A stretch of DNA of 57,196 nt from positions 2,331,276 through 2,388,471 of the forward strand of contig KB904821.1 of assembly GCA_000380225.1 (NCBI GenBank). Reading direction: 5' to 3'. This document shows, in pieces, positions 26,619 to 36,925 of this stretch. Every line of letters starts with the position of its first letter. The first letter of the stretch is position 1. The notes under the pieces are model-generated. The model saw only the letters and a program-made list of their open reading frames with translations. It ran no database searches and was not told the origin of the DNA. The position numbers and the translations under genes were made by a program. The DNA is from a filamentous cyanobacterium ESFC-1. Lineage in GTDB: Bacteria; Cyanobacteriota; Cyanobacteriia; Cyanobacteriales; Spirulinaceae.

Positions 26619-26999
26619 TTAATCAAGATAACCGATGAGGGTACTCATGTCTTCGTCCTCGTTAGACGCGATCGGTCTATTTCCCATCACCGAGTAGTTT
26701 TCACTGATCGCTAGATTACTTGCCATCACGGGGCGATGTCCAGAAACCGAAAGGCTATCAACAATTTTCATCTGACTCGCTGTCACTGGACGATTGCCCA
26801 TAATCGAGTAGGTTTCGACAACTTGAATATGACTGGGTTCAATGGGACGATTTTGGGGGAGACGGGGGGTTTGATATAAATCTAATCCCGCTTTTGAGGC
26901 TTCGACTAAACCCCCTTGTTGTTCTTCTTGGGGATTTTCTTGATTTTCTGGGGCTTCCTCTTGGGTTTGAGTTCCGTTGGCTTGGGTGGCTTTTGTCAT
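26619..26999 (-). CDS. Small repeat protein with three NRPV/I-type units
   Basis: The 126-residue acidic protein begins with a Gln/Glu-rich low-complexity N-terminus (about 1-32). Residues about 50-115 hold three 19-residue repeats with consensus NRPVxASxxxIVexYSVMG: NRPIEPSHIQVVETYSIMG, NRPVTASQMKIVDSLSVSG (first residue of the unit at the preceding NRP) and HRPVMASNLAISENYSVMG, then a partial NRPIASNE. There is no signal peptide or membrane segment. I recall similar repeats in cyanobacterial hypothetical proteins but no function. It is separated from rsmH by 46 bases and is convergent with it. Confidence 0.8.
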   Translation of the reverse strand: MTKATQANGTQTQEEAPENQENPQEEQQGGLVEASKAGLDLYQTPRLPQNRPIEPSHIQVVETYSIMGNRPVTASQMKIVDSLSVSGHRPVMASNLAISENYSVMGNRPIASNEDEDMSTLIGYLD

Positions 27000-27325
27000 G
27001 CTGCTGTTCCCTTAAAATATGAATTTGGGTGTTTCAATAAAGCTTGGGCGAGTTAGATAAAGTTGAGGGAATCTAGGGGTTAAAGGGTTGAAAGCGCTAC
27101 TATCCTCAAGATATGGATTTGATCCCTAAGCTTAATTTTGTTTTAACATTATTGTTGCACTTCCTCTAACTAAGGTACATCGAACTTAGGAAAGAGTCTA
27201 TAAAACTCTATAAAGTTGTAAATAAGTGTAACTTTTGAGAGCCGAAGCTTGAGCCACCTCAGCCGATGCGATCGCGAAAACCCGGCATAGATTTAATTTT
27301 TTAATTTAAAATAACAACTTAACTT
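27000..27325. other. Intergenic region upstream of uvrB
   Basis: This is the divergent spacer between the repeat protein and uvrB. It contains the short direct repeat TCTATAAAACTCTATAAAG near 27196-27214. No LexA-like AGTACWNWTGTACT box was found and no gene is seen. Confidence 0.45.
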
Positions 27326-29323
27326 ATGAGTTCATTTCAACTTCACGCCCCTTTTACCCCCACTGGCGATCAACCCAGCGCGATCGCGCAGCTTACTCAA
27401 TCATTGCAGCAAGGTCATCGTTTGCAAACCCTCCTAGGGGCAACTGGAACCGGGAAAACCTTTACAATGGCGGCGGTAATCGAGAAAATTGGCAAACCCG
27501 CCCTCGTTTTAGCTCATAATAAAACCTTGGCGGCGCAATTGTGTAATGAGTTGCGGCAGTTTTTCCCCGAAAATGCGGTTGAATACTTTATTAGTTACTA
27601 CGATTATTATCAACCGGAAGCCTATATTCCCGTGAGCGATACTTATATCGAGAAAAGCGCTTCGATCAACGATGAAATTGATATGTTGCGCCATTCGGCC
27701 ACGCGATCGCTCTTTGAACGCAAAGATGTTATTGTGGTTGCTTCTATTAGTTGTATTTACGGTTTGGGGATGCCTGCTGAATACCTCAAAGCCTCGATTC
27801 CCATTCAAATGGGAACAGAACTCGACCAACGGCAGTTACTCAGAGATTTAGTCTCCGTCCAATATACCCGCAATGATTTAGAACTAAAACGGGGTAACTT
27901 TCGCCTCAAAGGAGATGTTTTAGAAATCGTCCCGGCATACGAAGATCGGGTGATTCGCATTGAATTTTTTGGGGATGAAATTGACGCAATTCGCTACATC
28001 GATCCCGTCACCGGAGAGATTTTACAAAGCTTACCGGGGATTAACTTATATCCAGCCCGTCACTTTGTCACCCCTGACGATCGTTTAGAAGCCGCTTGTC
28101 AAGCCATAGAAGCAGAACTCGAAATGCGGTTAGAGGAACTCGAAAAAGAGAATAAACTCCTCGAAGCTCAACGACTCGAACAACGCAGCCGTTACGATTT
28201 AGAACTATTAAGAGAAGTGGGTTATTGTAATGGCGTAGAAAACTATTCTCGTCATCTTGCCGGACGAAATGCTGGCGATCCCCCCGAATGTTTAATCGAC
28301 TATTTCCCCGATGATTGGCTGTTAATGATTGACGAATCCCACGTTACAGTCCCGCAAATTCGGGGGATGTATAATGGCGATCAAGCCCGGAAAAAAGTGT
28401 TAGTCGAACATGGTTTTCGTTTACCGAGTGCGGCGGATAATCGCCCTTTGAAAGCCGATGAATTTTGGCAAAAAGTGAATCAATGCGTCTTTGTTTCTGC
28501 GACTCCGGGAAATTGGGAAATCGAGCAATCAGAAGGGCGGGTTGCAGAGCAAATTATTCGTCCCACGGGAGTTGTCGATCCAGAGATTTTTGTGCGTTCG
28601 ACTGAAGGGCAAATTGACGATTTATTTGCCGAGATTCAAGAGCGAATTAGCCGTAATGAGCGCACTTTAATTACAACGCTCACAAAGCGCATGGCAGAAG
28701 ATTTGACCGAATACTTACAAGATCGTGCCATTCGGGTGCGCTATTTACATTCAGAAATTCAGTCTATTGAACGCATCGAGATTATTCAATCCCTACGAGA
28801 AGGGGATTTTGATGTATTAGTGGGGGTAAACTTATTGCGGGAAGGATTGGATTTACCCGAAGTCTCTTTAGTGGCGATTATGGATGCGGATAAAGAGGGC
28901 TTTTTGCGGGCTGAACGTTCGCTGATTCAAACTATTGGTCGGGCGGCGCGACATATTCGCGGCCAAGCGATATTATATGCAGATAACCTCACTAATAGTA
29001 TGAGTCGTGCGATCGCCGAAACCGAACGTCGTCGCACCATTCAAATCGAATATAACGAAAAACACAATATTACCCCGCAACCGATTTCTAAAAAATCAAC
29101 CAATTCTATTCTCGATTTTCTCGATATTTCCCGTCGTGTTAATGCTCAACAACTTGAAGTCATTTATGAAAAATCCGACGAGTTACCCCTAGAAAAAATC
29201 CCTGATGTGATTCAACAACTCGAAGCCCAGATGAAAGAAGCGGCTACAAATTTAGAATTTGAAGAAGCGGCAAAATTTCGCGATCGCATCCAACATTTGC
29301 GCGATCGCTTATTAGGGCGATAA
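27326..29323 (+). CDS. uvrB: UvrABC excinuclease subunit B
   Basis: UvrB is the DNA-damage verification helicase of bacterial nucleotide excision repair, loading with UvrA and recruiting UvrC. The 665-residue protein is of normal length. Visible motifs: Walker A GATGTGKT at 38-45, the beta-hairpin region [20 protein letters not shown], Walker B-like [10 protein letters not shown], helicase motifs [24 protein letters not shown] and [19 protein letters not shown] with QTIGRAAR, and a C-terminal UVR domain ([19 protein letters not shown]). The start ATG 27326 gives [17 protein letters not shown], as expected. It stands alone. Confidence 0.98.
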   Translation: MSSFQLHAPFTPTGDQPSAIAQLTQSLQQGHRLQTLLGATGTGKTFTMAAVIEKIGKPALVLAHNKTLAAQLCNELRQFFPENAVEYFISYYDYYQPEAYIPVSDTYIEKSASINDEIDMLRHSATRSLFERKDVIVVASISCIYGLGMPAEYLKASIPIQMGTELDQRQLLRDLVSVQYTRNDLELKRGNFRLKGDVLEIVPAYEDRVIRIEFFGDEIDAIRYIDPVTGEILQSLPGINLYPARHFVTPDDRLEAACQAIEAELEMRLEELEKENKLLEAQRLEQRSRYDLELLREVGYCNGVENYSRHLAGRNAGDPPECLIDYFPDDWLLMIDESHVTVPQIRGMYNGDQARKKVLVEHGFRLPSAADNRPLKADEFWQKVNQCVFVSATPGNWEIEQSEGRVAEQIIRPTGVVDPEIFVRSTEGQIDDLFAEIQERISRNERTLITTLTKRMAEDLTEYLQDRAIRVRYLHSEIQSIERIEIIQSLREGDFDVLVGVNLLREGLDLPEVSLVAIMDADKEGFLRAERSLIQTIGRAARHIRGQAILYADNLTNSMSRAIAETERRRTIQIEYNEKHNITPQPISKKSTNSILDFLDISRRVNAQQLEVIYEKSDELPLEKIPDVIQQLEAQMKEAATNLEFEEAAKFRDRIQHLRDRLLGR

Positions 29324-29857
29324 AATTTCAGAAACCGGGTTTCGATGAAGAATTTTAACCTCGTTTCTTGGTTCTACGAAGGGACGTTTGTAAAGCTTTA
29401 GAACCCCGGTTCCTAGCTTAAAATGTGGTGTCGTTAGCGCGAAGCGTAACGCACCGAAATACGAGCATTATTGATAATATAGTATTTTCATTTGAGACGT
29501 AAACTCAGATTGCGTTTTTTCTTAATAGTATCTCTGTTATAGAATCGAGGCTGAGCCTCGTTTGGTGCGTCCCTTGGTAAAACCAAGGAACGAGATTAGG
29601 GGGTTTACATCCAATTTGTAAATACTATAGTCATTACAATTAAGTTCCGCACATTAACTTAATTGGTTGAGTCCGTGAAAGCGGACTTTGTTCTTGTTGG
29701 TTCCCCAGATTTTTAATCTGAGGGCGGGCTGTCGGTTCTTATTTAGAATTACTATATAAGTGGGGTTTGGTAATCGGATTTGGTATTACCCAGCGCTATA
29801 TTGCTTATAAAAAAGGACGGGTTAATCCCGCCCCAATCACAAAATAGTAATTGATAC
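29324..29857. other. Repeat-filled intergenic region after uvrB
   Basis: It holds AGAAACCGGGTTTC and AGAACCCCGGTTCC motifs, a GTTAGCGCGAAGCGTAACGC element (29434-29468) shared with 11800 and 49300/49635, the MITE at 29478-29629, and two hairpins, GTCCGTGAAAGCGGAC (about 29671) and CAGATTTTTAATCTG (about 29705). No gene is seen. Confidence 0.65.
29478..29629. mobile_element. 152-bp MITE with 27-bp imperfect terminal inverted repeats
   Basis: Left end TATAGTATTTTCATTTGAGA continuing CGTAAAC, and right end the complement of TATAGTATTTACAAATTGGA continuing TGTAAAC, agree at 20 of 27 positions. The interior carries the GAGGCTGAGCCTCG plus CTTGGTAAAACCAAG hairpin element also seen at 10270 and 18697. 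It has no coding capacity. Confidence 0.6.
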
Positions 29858-30919
29858 TTATTGTTGGCTCAAAGTAATATTCGTTTCAGCCGATTGACCA
29901 TTTTTACTCGCGATCGCCTCCACTTCATAGCGAATCCCGGCATTAAGAATCAAGGGCCGCGGCACTTGCAGGCTAAACGCCCCATTCGCATCGGCTTGTA
30001 CAGTACGACTTACCAATTGATTTGTCCCACCAATAAACGGCGTAGGATCGACCGCATTCACCGTCACGCGGACGCTGGCATTCGGTTCGGTAGTACCATT
30101 GAGGGTGAAACCTTGGGACGCAATGGTGCCGCCGTCGCTGTAGTTGGTAAAGGTCGGCTGCAAGTTAGCCAGATTGGTAGTTTGGGTCGGTTGGGTCGGT
30201 TGGGGTTGACTGCCGCTATTTTCGGTGACGGGAGTGACTTGTGTCGCCCCCGGTTGAAACGCCACAGGTTCTTCGGCTGCCCCATAGATTACATTGCCTT
30301 GACGTTCGAGACGACCTAAAACCACACCTTCGGTAATGCGATCGCGATTGCTCAAATTCAAAGTCGCCACATAAACGCCCCTAGAGATTTCCTGAGTCGG
30401 CAAACGTCGCATCGTATTGCCATCGAGGACAATCACCGTTGCTTGGGCGTTGGGAGTCCCTGTAATCGTCGTTAGGAAGGTCGAACCCGACCCCAAAGCC
30501 GTATTAGTAGCATTATGAGTCACCGATTCAATTTCTAACGCCGCTTGGGGTTGACGGACTTGGAACGTCCAGCTTACTGCCTGTCGTTGACCCCCGGTAT
30601 TAGTGTATTCGACTCGAACGGTATTTTGACCTGCGGGTAAGGGCTGGGAGGGCTTGTAACTAAAAAAAGTCGGGGTGATGGTGCTGCTGCGGCTCACATT
30701 TTGATTGTTGACAAACAACTGCACCGCATCCGGGTTTACCGTCCCCGTCGCCGTATCGAATACCCCAGAAATTGAACTATCGGGGGAAACCGCTTGGTTG
30801 TTCGTCGGGCTGATGTTGACAATCTGCTGGGCTTGGGTGGGGGGCGCGATCGCGACTGGGGACAGTAAAATACTACCCATCGCTAAAGTTCCGAAATAAC
30901 TTCGCTTAAAGAAATTCAT
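29858..30919 (-). CDS. Secreted protein with Ig-like/beta-sandwich repeats
   Basis: From ATG 30919, behind GAGGAG, the product is 353 residues. It has a signal peptide (MNFFKRSYFGTLAMGSILLS, ending APPTQAQQ). Residues about 30-125 look like a beta-sandwich domain (VNISPTNNQAVSPDSSISGV, FSYKPSQPLPAGQNTVRVEY). A second such region spans about 125-220, then a Pro/Gln/Thr linker (SGSQPQPTQPTQTT), and a C-terminal Ig-like domain (FTLNGTTEPNASVRVTVNAV, ADANGAFSLQVP). No catalytic motif is visible; an envelope or extracellular role is inferred. The longer frame to 30988 is unlikely. Confidence 0.82.
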   Translation of the reverse strand: MNFFKRSYFGTLAMGSILLSPVAIAPPTQAQQIVNISPTNNQAVSPDSSISGVFDTATGTVNPDAVQLFVNNQNVSRSSTITPTFFSYKPSQPLPAGQNTVRVEYTNTGGQRQAVSWTFQVRQPQAALEIESVTHNATNTALGSGSTFLTTITGTPNAQATVIVLDGNTMRRLPTQEISRGVYVATLNLSNRDRITEGVVLGRLERQGNVIYGAAEEPVAFQPGATQVTPVTENSGSQPQPTQPTQTTNLANLQPTFTNYSDGGTIASQGFTLNGTTEPNASVRVTVNAVDPTPFIGGTNQLVSRTVQADANGAFSLQVPRPLILNAGIRYEVEAIASKNGQSAETNITLSQQ

Positions 30920-31702
30920 ACAACTCCTCAACTTCGTTGTCTTTATACATATATAAGGGTACGACAAAGCCAGATTTCGACAGATCAATTGTCTTCTATT
31001 ACCCTATTGGGTGCAACATTACCGTTACTAAAAGCGATCGCGATCGCCCATTATCCTACACACCCCCAGAGCAGTTAAGCATAAATACTCAGAATTGACT
31101 GCACCATTGACCTTTTGCGATCGCGTTTGAGAACCGCCTTATTTTTGACACGCTATGATGAAATGCGGTAGGTTCGGTAAAACGAAGTGCAACCCAACAC
31201 CACTTCCCTTTGCAACTGTCCAGTTGACAACCCCTCAAAAGCTCACGACGAAAAATCGCCACAACATTGACATATTGATGTCACGCCAAAGACACATTGA
31301 CTCATTATCTTAAAAATTGTCAGCCCTCCCAAGACAGCGAACAAAAATCTCTTGCTCCCATAAGTGATTTGAAACTTCGTTCCTCACACACACACACCTG
31401 GGCTGACTTTCCTTCCTTTTATGGGTATTTCCTAAAGACTCTCGGTGAAACTTAATTTTACTTTTTGAGGCTGAAACCCTAGTATAGTCTGGCGTTGAGC
31501 CTTTTTATAGAGTCTACCCTCTAGCAAGAAGTTTCTGACCCCCTTTGGAGGGGCTTGCATCCCACCTCCCCCCCGATTGCCGAGGAGCCGATTGCCGATT
31601 GCCCCTTAGAGGCTGTGGTAAACGCTGAAATTTTAGCCGTTTGAGCCAAAATTAACCGAAATTATTAATACTACTAACATTACTTCCTCTCCTTCTCACA
31701 CC
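30920..31702. other. Long intergenic region upstream of the Deg protease
   Basis: No gene is seen in 783 bases. Notable items: an inverted repeat TGACATATTGATGTCA at 31268-31283; a CA dinucleotide run near 31388-31400; a possible -10 element TATAGT near 31482-31487; and CGATTGCC repeats near 31577-31604, the same unit as at 35467, 37126 and 56424. An untranslated leader or small RNA is possible but unsupported. Confidence 0.4.
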
Positions 31703-32878
31703 ATGAAAAAAGCACTGAGTTACCTTTCCTTGATCGCCTTGGGTTCCGGTTTGACCGTCGGTAGCGGTTACTTATTCGCCAATCCTCCGGCTGAAACCCG
31801 CTTTACCCAAACTGCCGTAGCCGCCCCCGAAAGCCCCGATAACAGCAATATTGCCGCGATTCCCACAGGGGCTTCGACTAACTTTGTCACCGATGTTATT
31901 GATAACGTCGGCCCGGCTGTTGTACGCATCAACGCCTCGAAAACCGTCACTTCGCAACTTCCCGAAGAATTTAACGACCCCTTTTTCCGCAGATTTTTTG
32001 GCGGTCAAATGCCGACTCCTGAAGAACGAGTGCAACGGGGAACGGGTTCGGGCTTTATTATCAGTGAAGATGGTAAAATTCTGACCAATGCTCACGTTGT
32101 CGCGGGAGCCGATCGCGTTGAAGTGAAGCTCAAAGACGGACGTACCCTCGAAGGCCGGGTGATGGGTAGCGATCCCTTAACCGATGTCGCCGTGATCGAA
32201 GTCGATGCCGATAACCTACCTGTAGCGGAGTTAGGGGATTCGGAAAATCTCCGCTCTGGGGAATGGGCGATCGCGATCGGCAATCCCCTCGGTTTAGATA
32301 ATACCGTCACCACAGGCATTATTAGCGGTATCGGTCGCAACAGTTCCCAAATTGGGGCCCCAGACAAGCGAGTAGACTTCATCCAAACCGACGCAGCTAT
32401 TAACCCCGGTAACTCTGGCGGCCCCTTGCTCAACGAAAACGGCCAAGTGATCGGCATTAACACCGCCATCATCCAAGGAGCGCAAGGATTAGGCTTCGCG
32501 ATTCCCATCAATGCCGCCCAAGATATCGCCGACCAACTCATTGCCACTGGTCGCGTCGAACATCCTTACATCGGCATTCAGATGGTTGCATTAAACCCGC
32601 AAATCAAAGCCGAGTTTGAACGCAGCACCAACCAACGCCTCAGCGACGATACAGGTATTTTAGTCGCTCGCGTGATGCCCAACTCCCCGGCGGCGCAAGC
32701 GGGGCTGCAAGACGGCGATGTGATTAAGCGCATTAACAACCGCGACATGACCGATCCGAGTTCGGTTCAAGATGCCGTCGAACAGGTGGCTGTCGGTGAC
32801 ACTCTCTCAGCCGAAGTCAGTCGCAATGGTCGCACTAATGATGTTACCATCCGCGTTGGCGCGTTACCGAGCGAATAA
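31703..32878 (+). CDS. HtrA/Deg-family serine protease (HhoA/HhoB/HtrA type)
   Basis: Deg proteases handle misfolded periplasmic and thylakoid-lumen proteins. The 391-residue protein has an N-terminal signal or anchor segment (about 5-27), a trypsin-like domain with the full triad His131 (LTNAHVV), Asp161 (PLTDVAV) and Ser238 (NPGNSGGP), and one PDZ domain (about 285-385, DTGILVARVMPNSPAAQAGL). This single-PDZ architecture is that of cyanobacterial HhoA, HhoB and HtrA; which one is not decidable here. The start ATG 31703 is well placed. A terminator hairpin and a MITE follow. Confidence 0.95.
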   Translation: MKKALSYLSLIALGSGLTVGSGYLFANPPAETRFTQTAVAAPESPDNSNIAAIPTGASTNFVTDVIDNVGPAVVRINASKTVTSQLPEEFNDPFFRRFFGGQMPTPEERVQRGTGSGFIISEDGKILTNAHVVAGADRVEVKLKDGRTLEGRVMGSDPLTDVAVIEVDADNLPVAELGDSENLRSGEWAIAIGNPLGLDNTVTTGIISGIGRNSSQIGAPDKRVDFIQTDAAINPGNSGGPLLNENGQVIGINTAIIQGAQGLGFAIPINAAQDIADQLIATGRVEHPYIGIQMVALNPQIKAEFERSTNQRLSDDTGILVARVMPNSPAAQAGLQDGDVIKRINNRDMTDPSSVQDAVEQVAVGDTLSAEVSRNGRTNDVTIRVGALPSE

Positions 32879-32896
32879 ACTCTATTTGGCATAAAC

Positions 32897-32929
32897 TCAA
32901 AGCCCTGCGTTTCTCGACGTGGGGCTTTT
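32897..32929 (+). terminator. Intrinsic terminator of the Deg protease gene
   Basis: AAAGCCC (32899-32905) and GGGGCTTTT (32921-32929) form a stem around the sequence TGCGTTTCTCGACGT, 20 bases after the stop codon. Confidence 0.7.
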
Positions 32930-32933
32930 GGCG

Positions 32934-33035
32934 TATAGCAGCACGATAAAAATAAGCCCTTCTCCCGTGGGAGAGGGGTTTGGGGTGAGGGCTGAGGACA
33001 ACTCTTATGTCCTAACTCAAAAACGTACTGCTATA
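32934..33035. mobile_element. 102-bp MITE with 12-bp terminal inverted repeats
   Basis: The ends TATAGCAGCACG and CGTACTGCTATA are complementary at 11 of 12 positions. The interior is the hairpin element CTTCTCCCGTGGGAGAGGGG plus TTTGGGGTGAGGG found at 10192 and 24230. This copy is the most complete and defines the element ends. Confidence 0.75.
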
Positions 33036-33067
33036 CCACTCGATTTTCTGGCTGAGTGGGCATACCC

Positions 33068-34123
33068 CTAACAACGCCCAATCGCCTCTTGAATTTCTTT
33101 GACCTTAGCGGCCACCTTACCGCGACTGAGTAACATCTCGGCTTGCTCGAAACCGGCGGTAAGATCGGGACAAACGCCACAACGCCATAAATAAAAGCCA
33201 CCATTCCAAATTGCCGCTTGGCGAAACTCCGAATCCTGATTCGCGATCGCGCCTTGTAGCAACTCTAAATAAGCCTCAGAAGACTCAAACGGCACTTCTA
33301 CCCCCTCAAAACCATAATCGCGGGGATGCAGCTTTAAACGCTCAAATTCGGTGTCTCCGGGGCGATGAATGGCAATGATGGCGGTGCGATCGCGAGGAAT
33401 ATCGCAACTGCCTTCTAAACCCTTAACCAACGTATAGTTATCAATACCCCGCAAAGCACAAACTTCACGAAATCGATCCTCAGTGGGGGGATGCACATAA
33501 CCCGCCACCATCATTACGTTTCCGGCGTAAGGCGACCACACCAACTCTGCTGTTGCTGCGGGGGGACGTTTGCCGATTTGATCCCGGTAAGGGACGAGAT
33601 TGTGCGCCGTAGGGAATAACGTGGGCAGATACACAAAGCCTAAATAAGTTTGAGCGAAAACCGTTTCCACTTGGGCTAAATTCAGCCGCGTGAAATCCCA
33701 CCCCAATCCCTGCCAAATTTCAATCAGGGGGATACCGTATTTCGTCGGCATCGTCTCTCCCCCATGCAGAATCACCGGGACTCCGGCCACCGCTAACATG
33801 AGGGCGACCAGGGGCGCAATCGGGGCAGTGCGCGATCGCCCATCGTAGGGAATACCCAATACTGTAACCGGATAAGGAGAAGGGGGAGCAAATGGTTTTA
33901 ACTTGGGGCCAAGCTCATCGTAAGCATCCAAAATCCCCGCCACTTCTGTTGGGGTGGGGCGTTTGATGCGATGGGCAATCATAAATGCCCCAATTTGAGC
34001 CGGGGTTGCTTCTTCGAGTAGCATCATGCGCGTGGCTTGAGCCGTTTCGCTGCGGGTTAAATCCTTGGAAGTATGCGTACCACTTCCGACTTTTTTTAGT
34101 AAATCTCTAAAAGTATGACTCAT
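33068..34123 (-). CDS. Anthranilate phosphoribosyltransferase-family protein (TrpD2 type)
   Basis: The 351-residue product resembles TrpD (nucleoside phosphorylase/phosphoribosyltransferase class III fold) but has the divergent TrpD2 features: SRTAPIAPLVALMLAVAGVP, ILHGGETMPTKYGIP and a modified active site lacking the standard glycine-rich GTGGD loop. TrpD2 proteins (YbiB in E. coli) bind nucleic acids and are not tryptophan enzymes. Start ATG 34123 (MSHTFRDLLKKVGSGTHTSK) is well supported. The LysR gene lies 42 bases upstream on the same strand, so the two may be co-transcribed. Confidence 0.85.
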   Translation of the reverse strand: MSHTFRDLLKKVGSGTHTSKDLTRSETAQATRMMLLEEATPAQIGAFMIAHRIKRPTPTEVAGILDAYDELGPKLKPFAPPSPYPVTVLGIPYDGRSRTAPIAPLVALMLAVAGVPVILHGGETMPTKYGIPLIEIWQGLGWDFTRLNLAQVETVFAQTYLGFVYLPTLFPTAHNLVPYRDQIGKRPPAATAELVWSPYAGNVMMVAGYVHPPTEDRFREVCALRGIDNYTLVKGLEGSCDIPRDRTAIIAIHRPGDTEFERLKLHPRDYGFEGVEVPFESSEAYLELLQGAIANQDSEFRQAAIWNGGFYLWRCGVCPDLTAGFEQAEMLLSRGKVAAKVKEIQEAIGRC

Positions 34124-34165
34124 TATGCTTTAACACTGGGCGATCGCGGTGGCTAATTTTAACAA

Positions 34166-35137
34166 TTAGGAATTAATCGTAACTAAAGAAGGGGCGCAAA
34201 AGCTCGTTTCTACTAATTCACAAAAGGTTTGAATCGGCGGAATTTGCAAACGGTCTTTTGTGGTCGCCAACACGACTTGGCGAGTTAAACCCTTCTCGAT
34301 GCCGTGAGATTTTGACCCCTGACCCGAATTTAATAAACTTTCGGGCAGTTGTGCCAAGGGCCGAGCGGCTAAGGTGGGGTCATTGTCCACATTAATTAAA
34401 GCCGATTGGGGCAACAACGCGATAATTTGTCCTTGACGCACGACTCCCCGAAAGCCATCTAAGGTGTTGAGTTCCATTACCGTTTTGAGTTGCGCTCCGA
34501 GTAAGGTAAAACGCTCTTGCACCAAACGTTGCATCCCATAGCCATCTTTAAATACGGCTTGGGGATACGCAATCAACTCCGACCAAGGTACCCGCTTGTA
34601 TTGTGCCAAGGGATGATGCGCTGACATCAACACTTCAATGGGTTCATCATATAGCACTTGAACACTCATTTCGGGGGATGTGGTGAGCAAGCGATTATTC
34701 ATCACAATGGCCACATCCACCAAGCCATCTCGTAGCACTTTCAGGGCGCGATCGCTACCTAATGCCGTCACCCGCAATTGAATTTTGGGATAGATGCAAC
34801 AAAATTTCTGAAGGACTGGGGGCAGTTGGTAAGCGCAAACCGAGTGAATCGCCGCTACGCATAACTCCGGTTGTTTGCCTTCTTTGAGTTCGGCAATTTC
34901 ATTCAGGGCATTTTCCCATTCTAAGCAAATCCGCCGCGCTCTCGGGAAAAACTGCTCGCCCCCTAGGGTAAGTTTGGCTTGGGTGGAGCGATGAAATAAA
35001 GCTAACCCAACTGCTGTTTCAAGAGCCTGAATTTGGCGGCTAATGGTAGATTGGGTCACCCCACACAAACGGGCGGCTTCACCAAAGCTTCCGGTTTGGG
35101 CGATCGCTAAAAAAGCTTGTAACTGCTCGATCCGCAT
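34166..35137 (-). CDS. LysR-family transcriptional regulator (NtcB-like N-terminus)
   Basis: The 323-residue regulator has an N-terminal winged HTH (MRIEQLQAFLAIAQTGSFGE, VTQSTISRQIQALE, LFHRSTQAKLTLGGE) and a C-terminal substrate-binding fold. The HTH segment is close, from memory, to NtcB, the nitrate-assimilation activator of cyanobacteria, but no nitrate genes are present, so the symbol is withheld. A short GGGTAATAACCC inverted repeat lies about 10 bases upstream of the start codon. It precedes the TrpD2-family gene on the same strand. Confidence 0.92.
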   Translation of the reverse strand: MRIEQLQAFLAIAQTGSFGEAARLCGVTQSTISRQIQALETAVGLALFHRSTQAKLTLGGEQFFPRARRICLEWENALNEIAELKEGKQPELCVAAIHSVCAYQLPPVLQKFCCIYPKIQLRVTALGSDRALKVLRDGLVDVAIVMNNRLLTTSPEMSVQVLYDEPIEVLMSAHHPLAQYKRVPWSELIAYPQAVFKDGYGMQRLVQERFTLLGAQLKTVMELNTLDGFRGVVRQGQIIALLPQSALINVDNDPTLAARPLAQLPESLLNSGQGSKSHGIEKGLTRQVVLATTKDRLQIPPIQTFCELVETSFCAPSLVTINS

Positions 35138-35545
<408 letters not shown>

Positions 35546-35935
35546 CTACTGCCCACCACCCACCACCATTTCCGGGTGTTGCTGGACTTGTAGGGGTTTG
35601 TTGTCGCGATCGACAATAACCACCGTAGGCAGATAATCTTGAATCTCTGCGCCATTGAACTGAGCATAGGTCATAATAATCAGCGTATCCCCGACCATGC
35701 CAACGCGGGCTGCCGCCCCATTGAGTTCGACAATGCCAGAATGGGCAGGGGCTTCGATGGCATAAGTTATGAGGCGATGGCCGTTGGATTTATTCACAAC
35801 CTGGACTTGCTCGTAGGGGACAATTCCCGCAGCATCGAGTAAAACCCGATCGATACTGATACTGCCGACATAATCGAGGTTTGCGCCTGTGAGCGTACAG
35901 TTATGAATTTTGGACAAAAGCAAGGTGCGTTGCAT
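35546..35935 (-). CDS. panD: Aspartate 1-decarboxylase (pyruvoyl enzyme)
   Basis: It decarboxylates L-aspartate to beta-alanine for pantothenate and coenzyme A synthesis. The 129-residue proenzyme starts at ATG 35935 ([20 protein letters not shown]); the longer frame to 35956 is unlikely. Self-cleavage at Gly24-Ser25 (DYVGSISID) would give the pyruvoyl group. Further family motifs are [34 protein letters not shown] and YAQF. The last residues (EMVVGGGQ) are encoded by sequence that merges into the neighbouring repeats, suggesting the natural stop was displaced by repeat insertion. Confidence 0.96.
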   Translation of the reverse strand: MQRTLLLSKIHNCTLTGANLDYVGSISIDRVLLDAAGIVPYEQVQVVNKSNGHRLITYAIEAPAHSGIVELNGAAARVGMVGDTLIIMTYAQFNGAEIQDYLPTVVIVDRDNKPLQVQQHPEMVVGGGQ

Positions 35936-36262
35936 CGAAATGAAGAAAAAGTGCATCTATGTTCACCATACAACACGACTTCCTAGGGCGATCGCGGGTC
36001 TTCATGTTTCTCGATCGGATTTGCTTGTAGAAGTTCAAGTCGATCGCTCACCAATAACAAAAAATAACCTGCTTGACTGTAAGCAGGCTGACCCATAGAA
36101 CTGAAGTTTGAGGTTGTGCAATGTTGGACGCGATCGCGTTGGTTAACCGCACTATAAATTCATTTTAAGCTATTTTGATTATTTCGTCAACTCGCCCAGT
36201 ACAATGCCATTCTTGAGAGGCGGGGCGGACAAGCCATTGCTTTTCGGTTGAGTTAAATTTGA
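35936..36262. other. Spacer with terminator of the Mrp operon
   Basis: On the minus strand CCTGCTT (complement at 36081-36087) pairs with AAGCAGG (complement at 36068-36074), followed by a TTATTTTTT run, forming an intrinsic terminator (36058-36087) about 180 bases after the mrpB stop. Several HIP1 sites are present; no gene is seen. Confidence 0.6.
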
Positions 36263-36925
36263 CTACAACAAGCCGCGATAGCGAGTAAACACCAAAACCA
36301 CCGCCCAAGACCCCAACGCCACCTTCAAGGCGACGAGAATGTTTAATAAGGGAATCGCCCCGCCACTGAGGAGGCCGCCCAGTTGACCCGGAGGAAACTC
36401 AAAACCAATCAGGGTACACACCGCCAAAATAATAAACGCTAAAACCGAGACTTTTTCCCAAGCGGAGGTATGCCAGCGTTGATAAATGGACTGCATCCAC
36501 TGAGAGGAGGAAGTAATGGCCACCAAACCGATAGCTGTTCCTCCGGCGACTCCTGCCGCAAACCCGCCCCCCGGACTGAGATGGCCGCGAATGGCGAGTT
36601 CGATGCTAACCAGAGAACAAATCGTCGCCCCCAAACGCGCTAAAACAATCGAAGGGCGATCGCTAAATTGGTAAATGGTACAAGAGGGTTGTTCGTTGGC
36701 CAAAAGATAGTAAACCCCCATAATCGAGATCGTAAACACCACGACTTCAAAAATGGTGTCGTAGAGGCGATTGCGAAAGATAATCCCTGTGACCGCATTA
36801 GGAACGCCGCTATCTTGGACTATGGCTTCGACGACTGAAAGGTCAGGGAGTTCGATTTCAGGACTGGGGCCCACTAACATTTTGATATATAAAGCAATGC
36901 CCGCGATCGCGTAAATCCATTTCAT
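36263..36925 (-). CDS. mrpB: Mrp antiporter subunit B with N-terminal MbhE-like extension
   Basis: MrpB is a small membrane subunit of the multisubunit Na+/H+ antiporter. The 220-residue product is longer than a classical MrpB (about 140). Its N-terminal part (VPNAVTGIIFRNRLYDTIFE and VVVFTISIMGVYYLLA) resembles the MbhE/MrpA C-terminal segment. The MrpB core is RLGATICSLVSIELAIRGHL, SPGGGFAAGVAGGTAIGL. About five or six membrane helices are visible. The ATG at 36925 has no Shine-Dalgarno sequence because a heptanucleotide block directly precedes it. Last gene of the operon. Confidence 0.9.
   Translation of the reverse strand: MKWIYAIAGIALYIKMLVGPSPEIELPDLSVVEAIVQDSGVPNAVTGIIFRNRLYDTIFEVVVFTISIMGVYYLLANEQPSCTIYQFSDRPSIVLARLGATICSLVSIELAIRGHLSPGGGFAAGVAGGTAIGLVAITSSSQWMQSIYQRWHTSAWEKVSVLAFIILAVCTLIGFEFPPGQLGGLLSGGAIPLLNILVALKVALGSWAVVLVFTRYRGLL

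Noticed and set aside
27000-27325. LexA box upstream of uvrB
   Set aside because: No match to the cyanobacterial LexA consensus was seen.
29640-29760. tRNA-like or small RNA structure after uvrB
   Set aside because: Two small hairpins are present, but there is no T-loop GGTTCRA/anticodon arrangement; they fit dispersed repeats.
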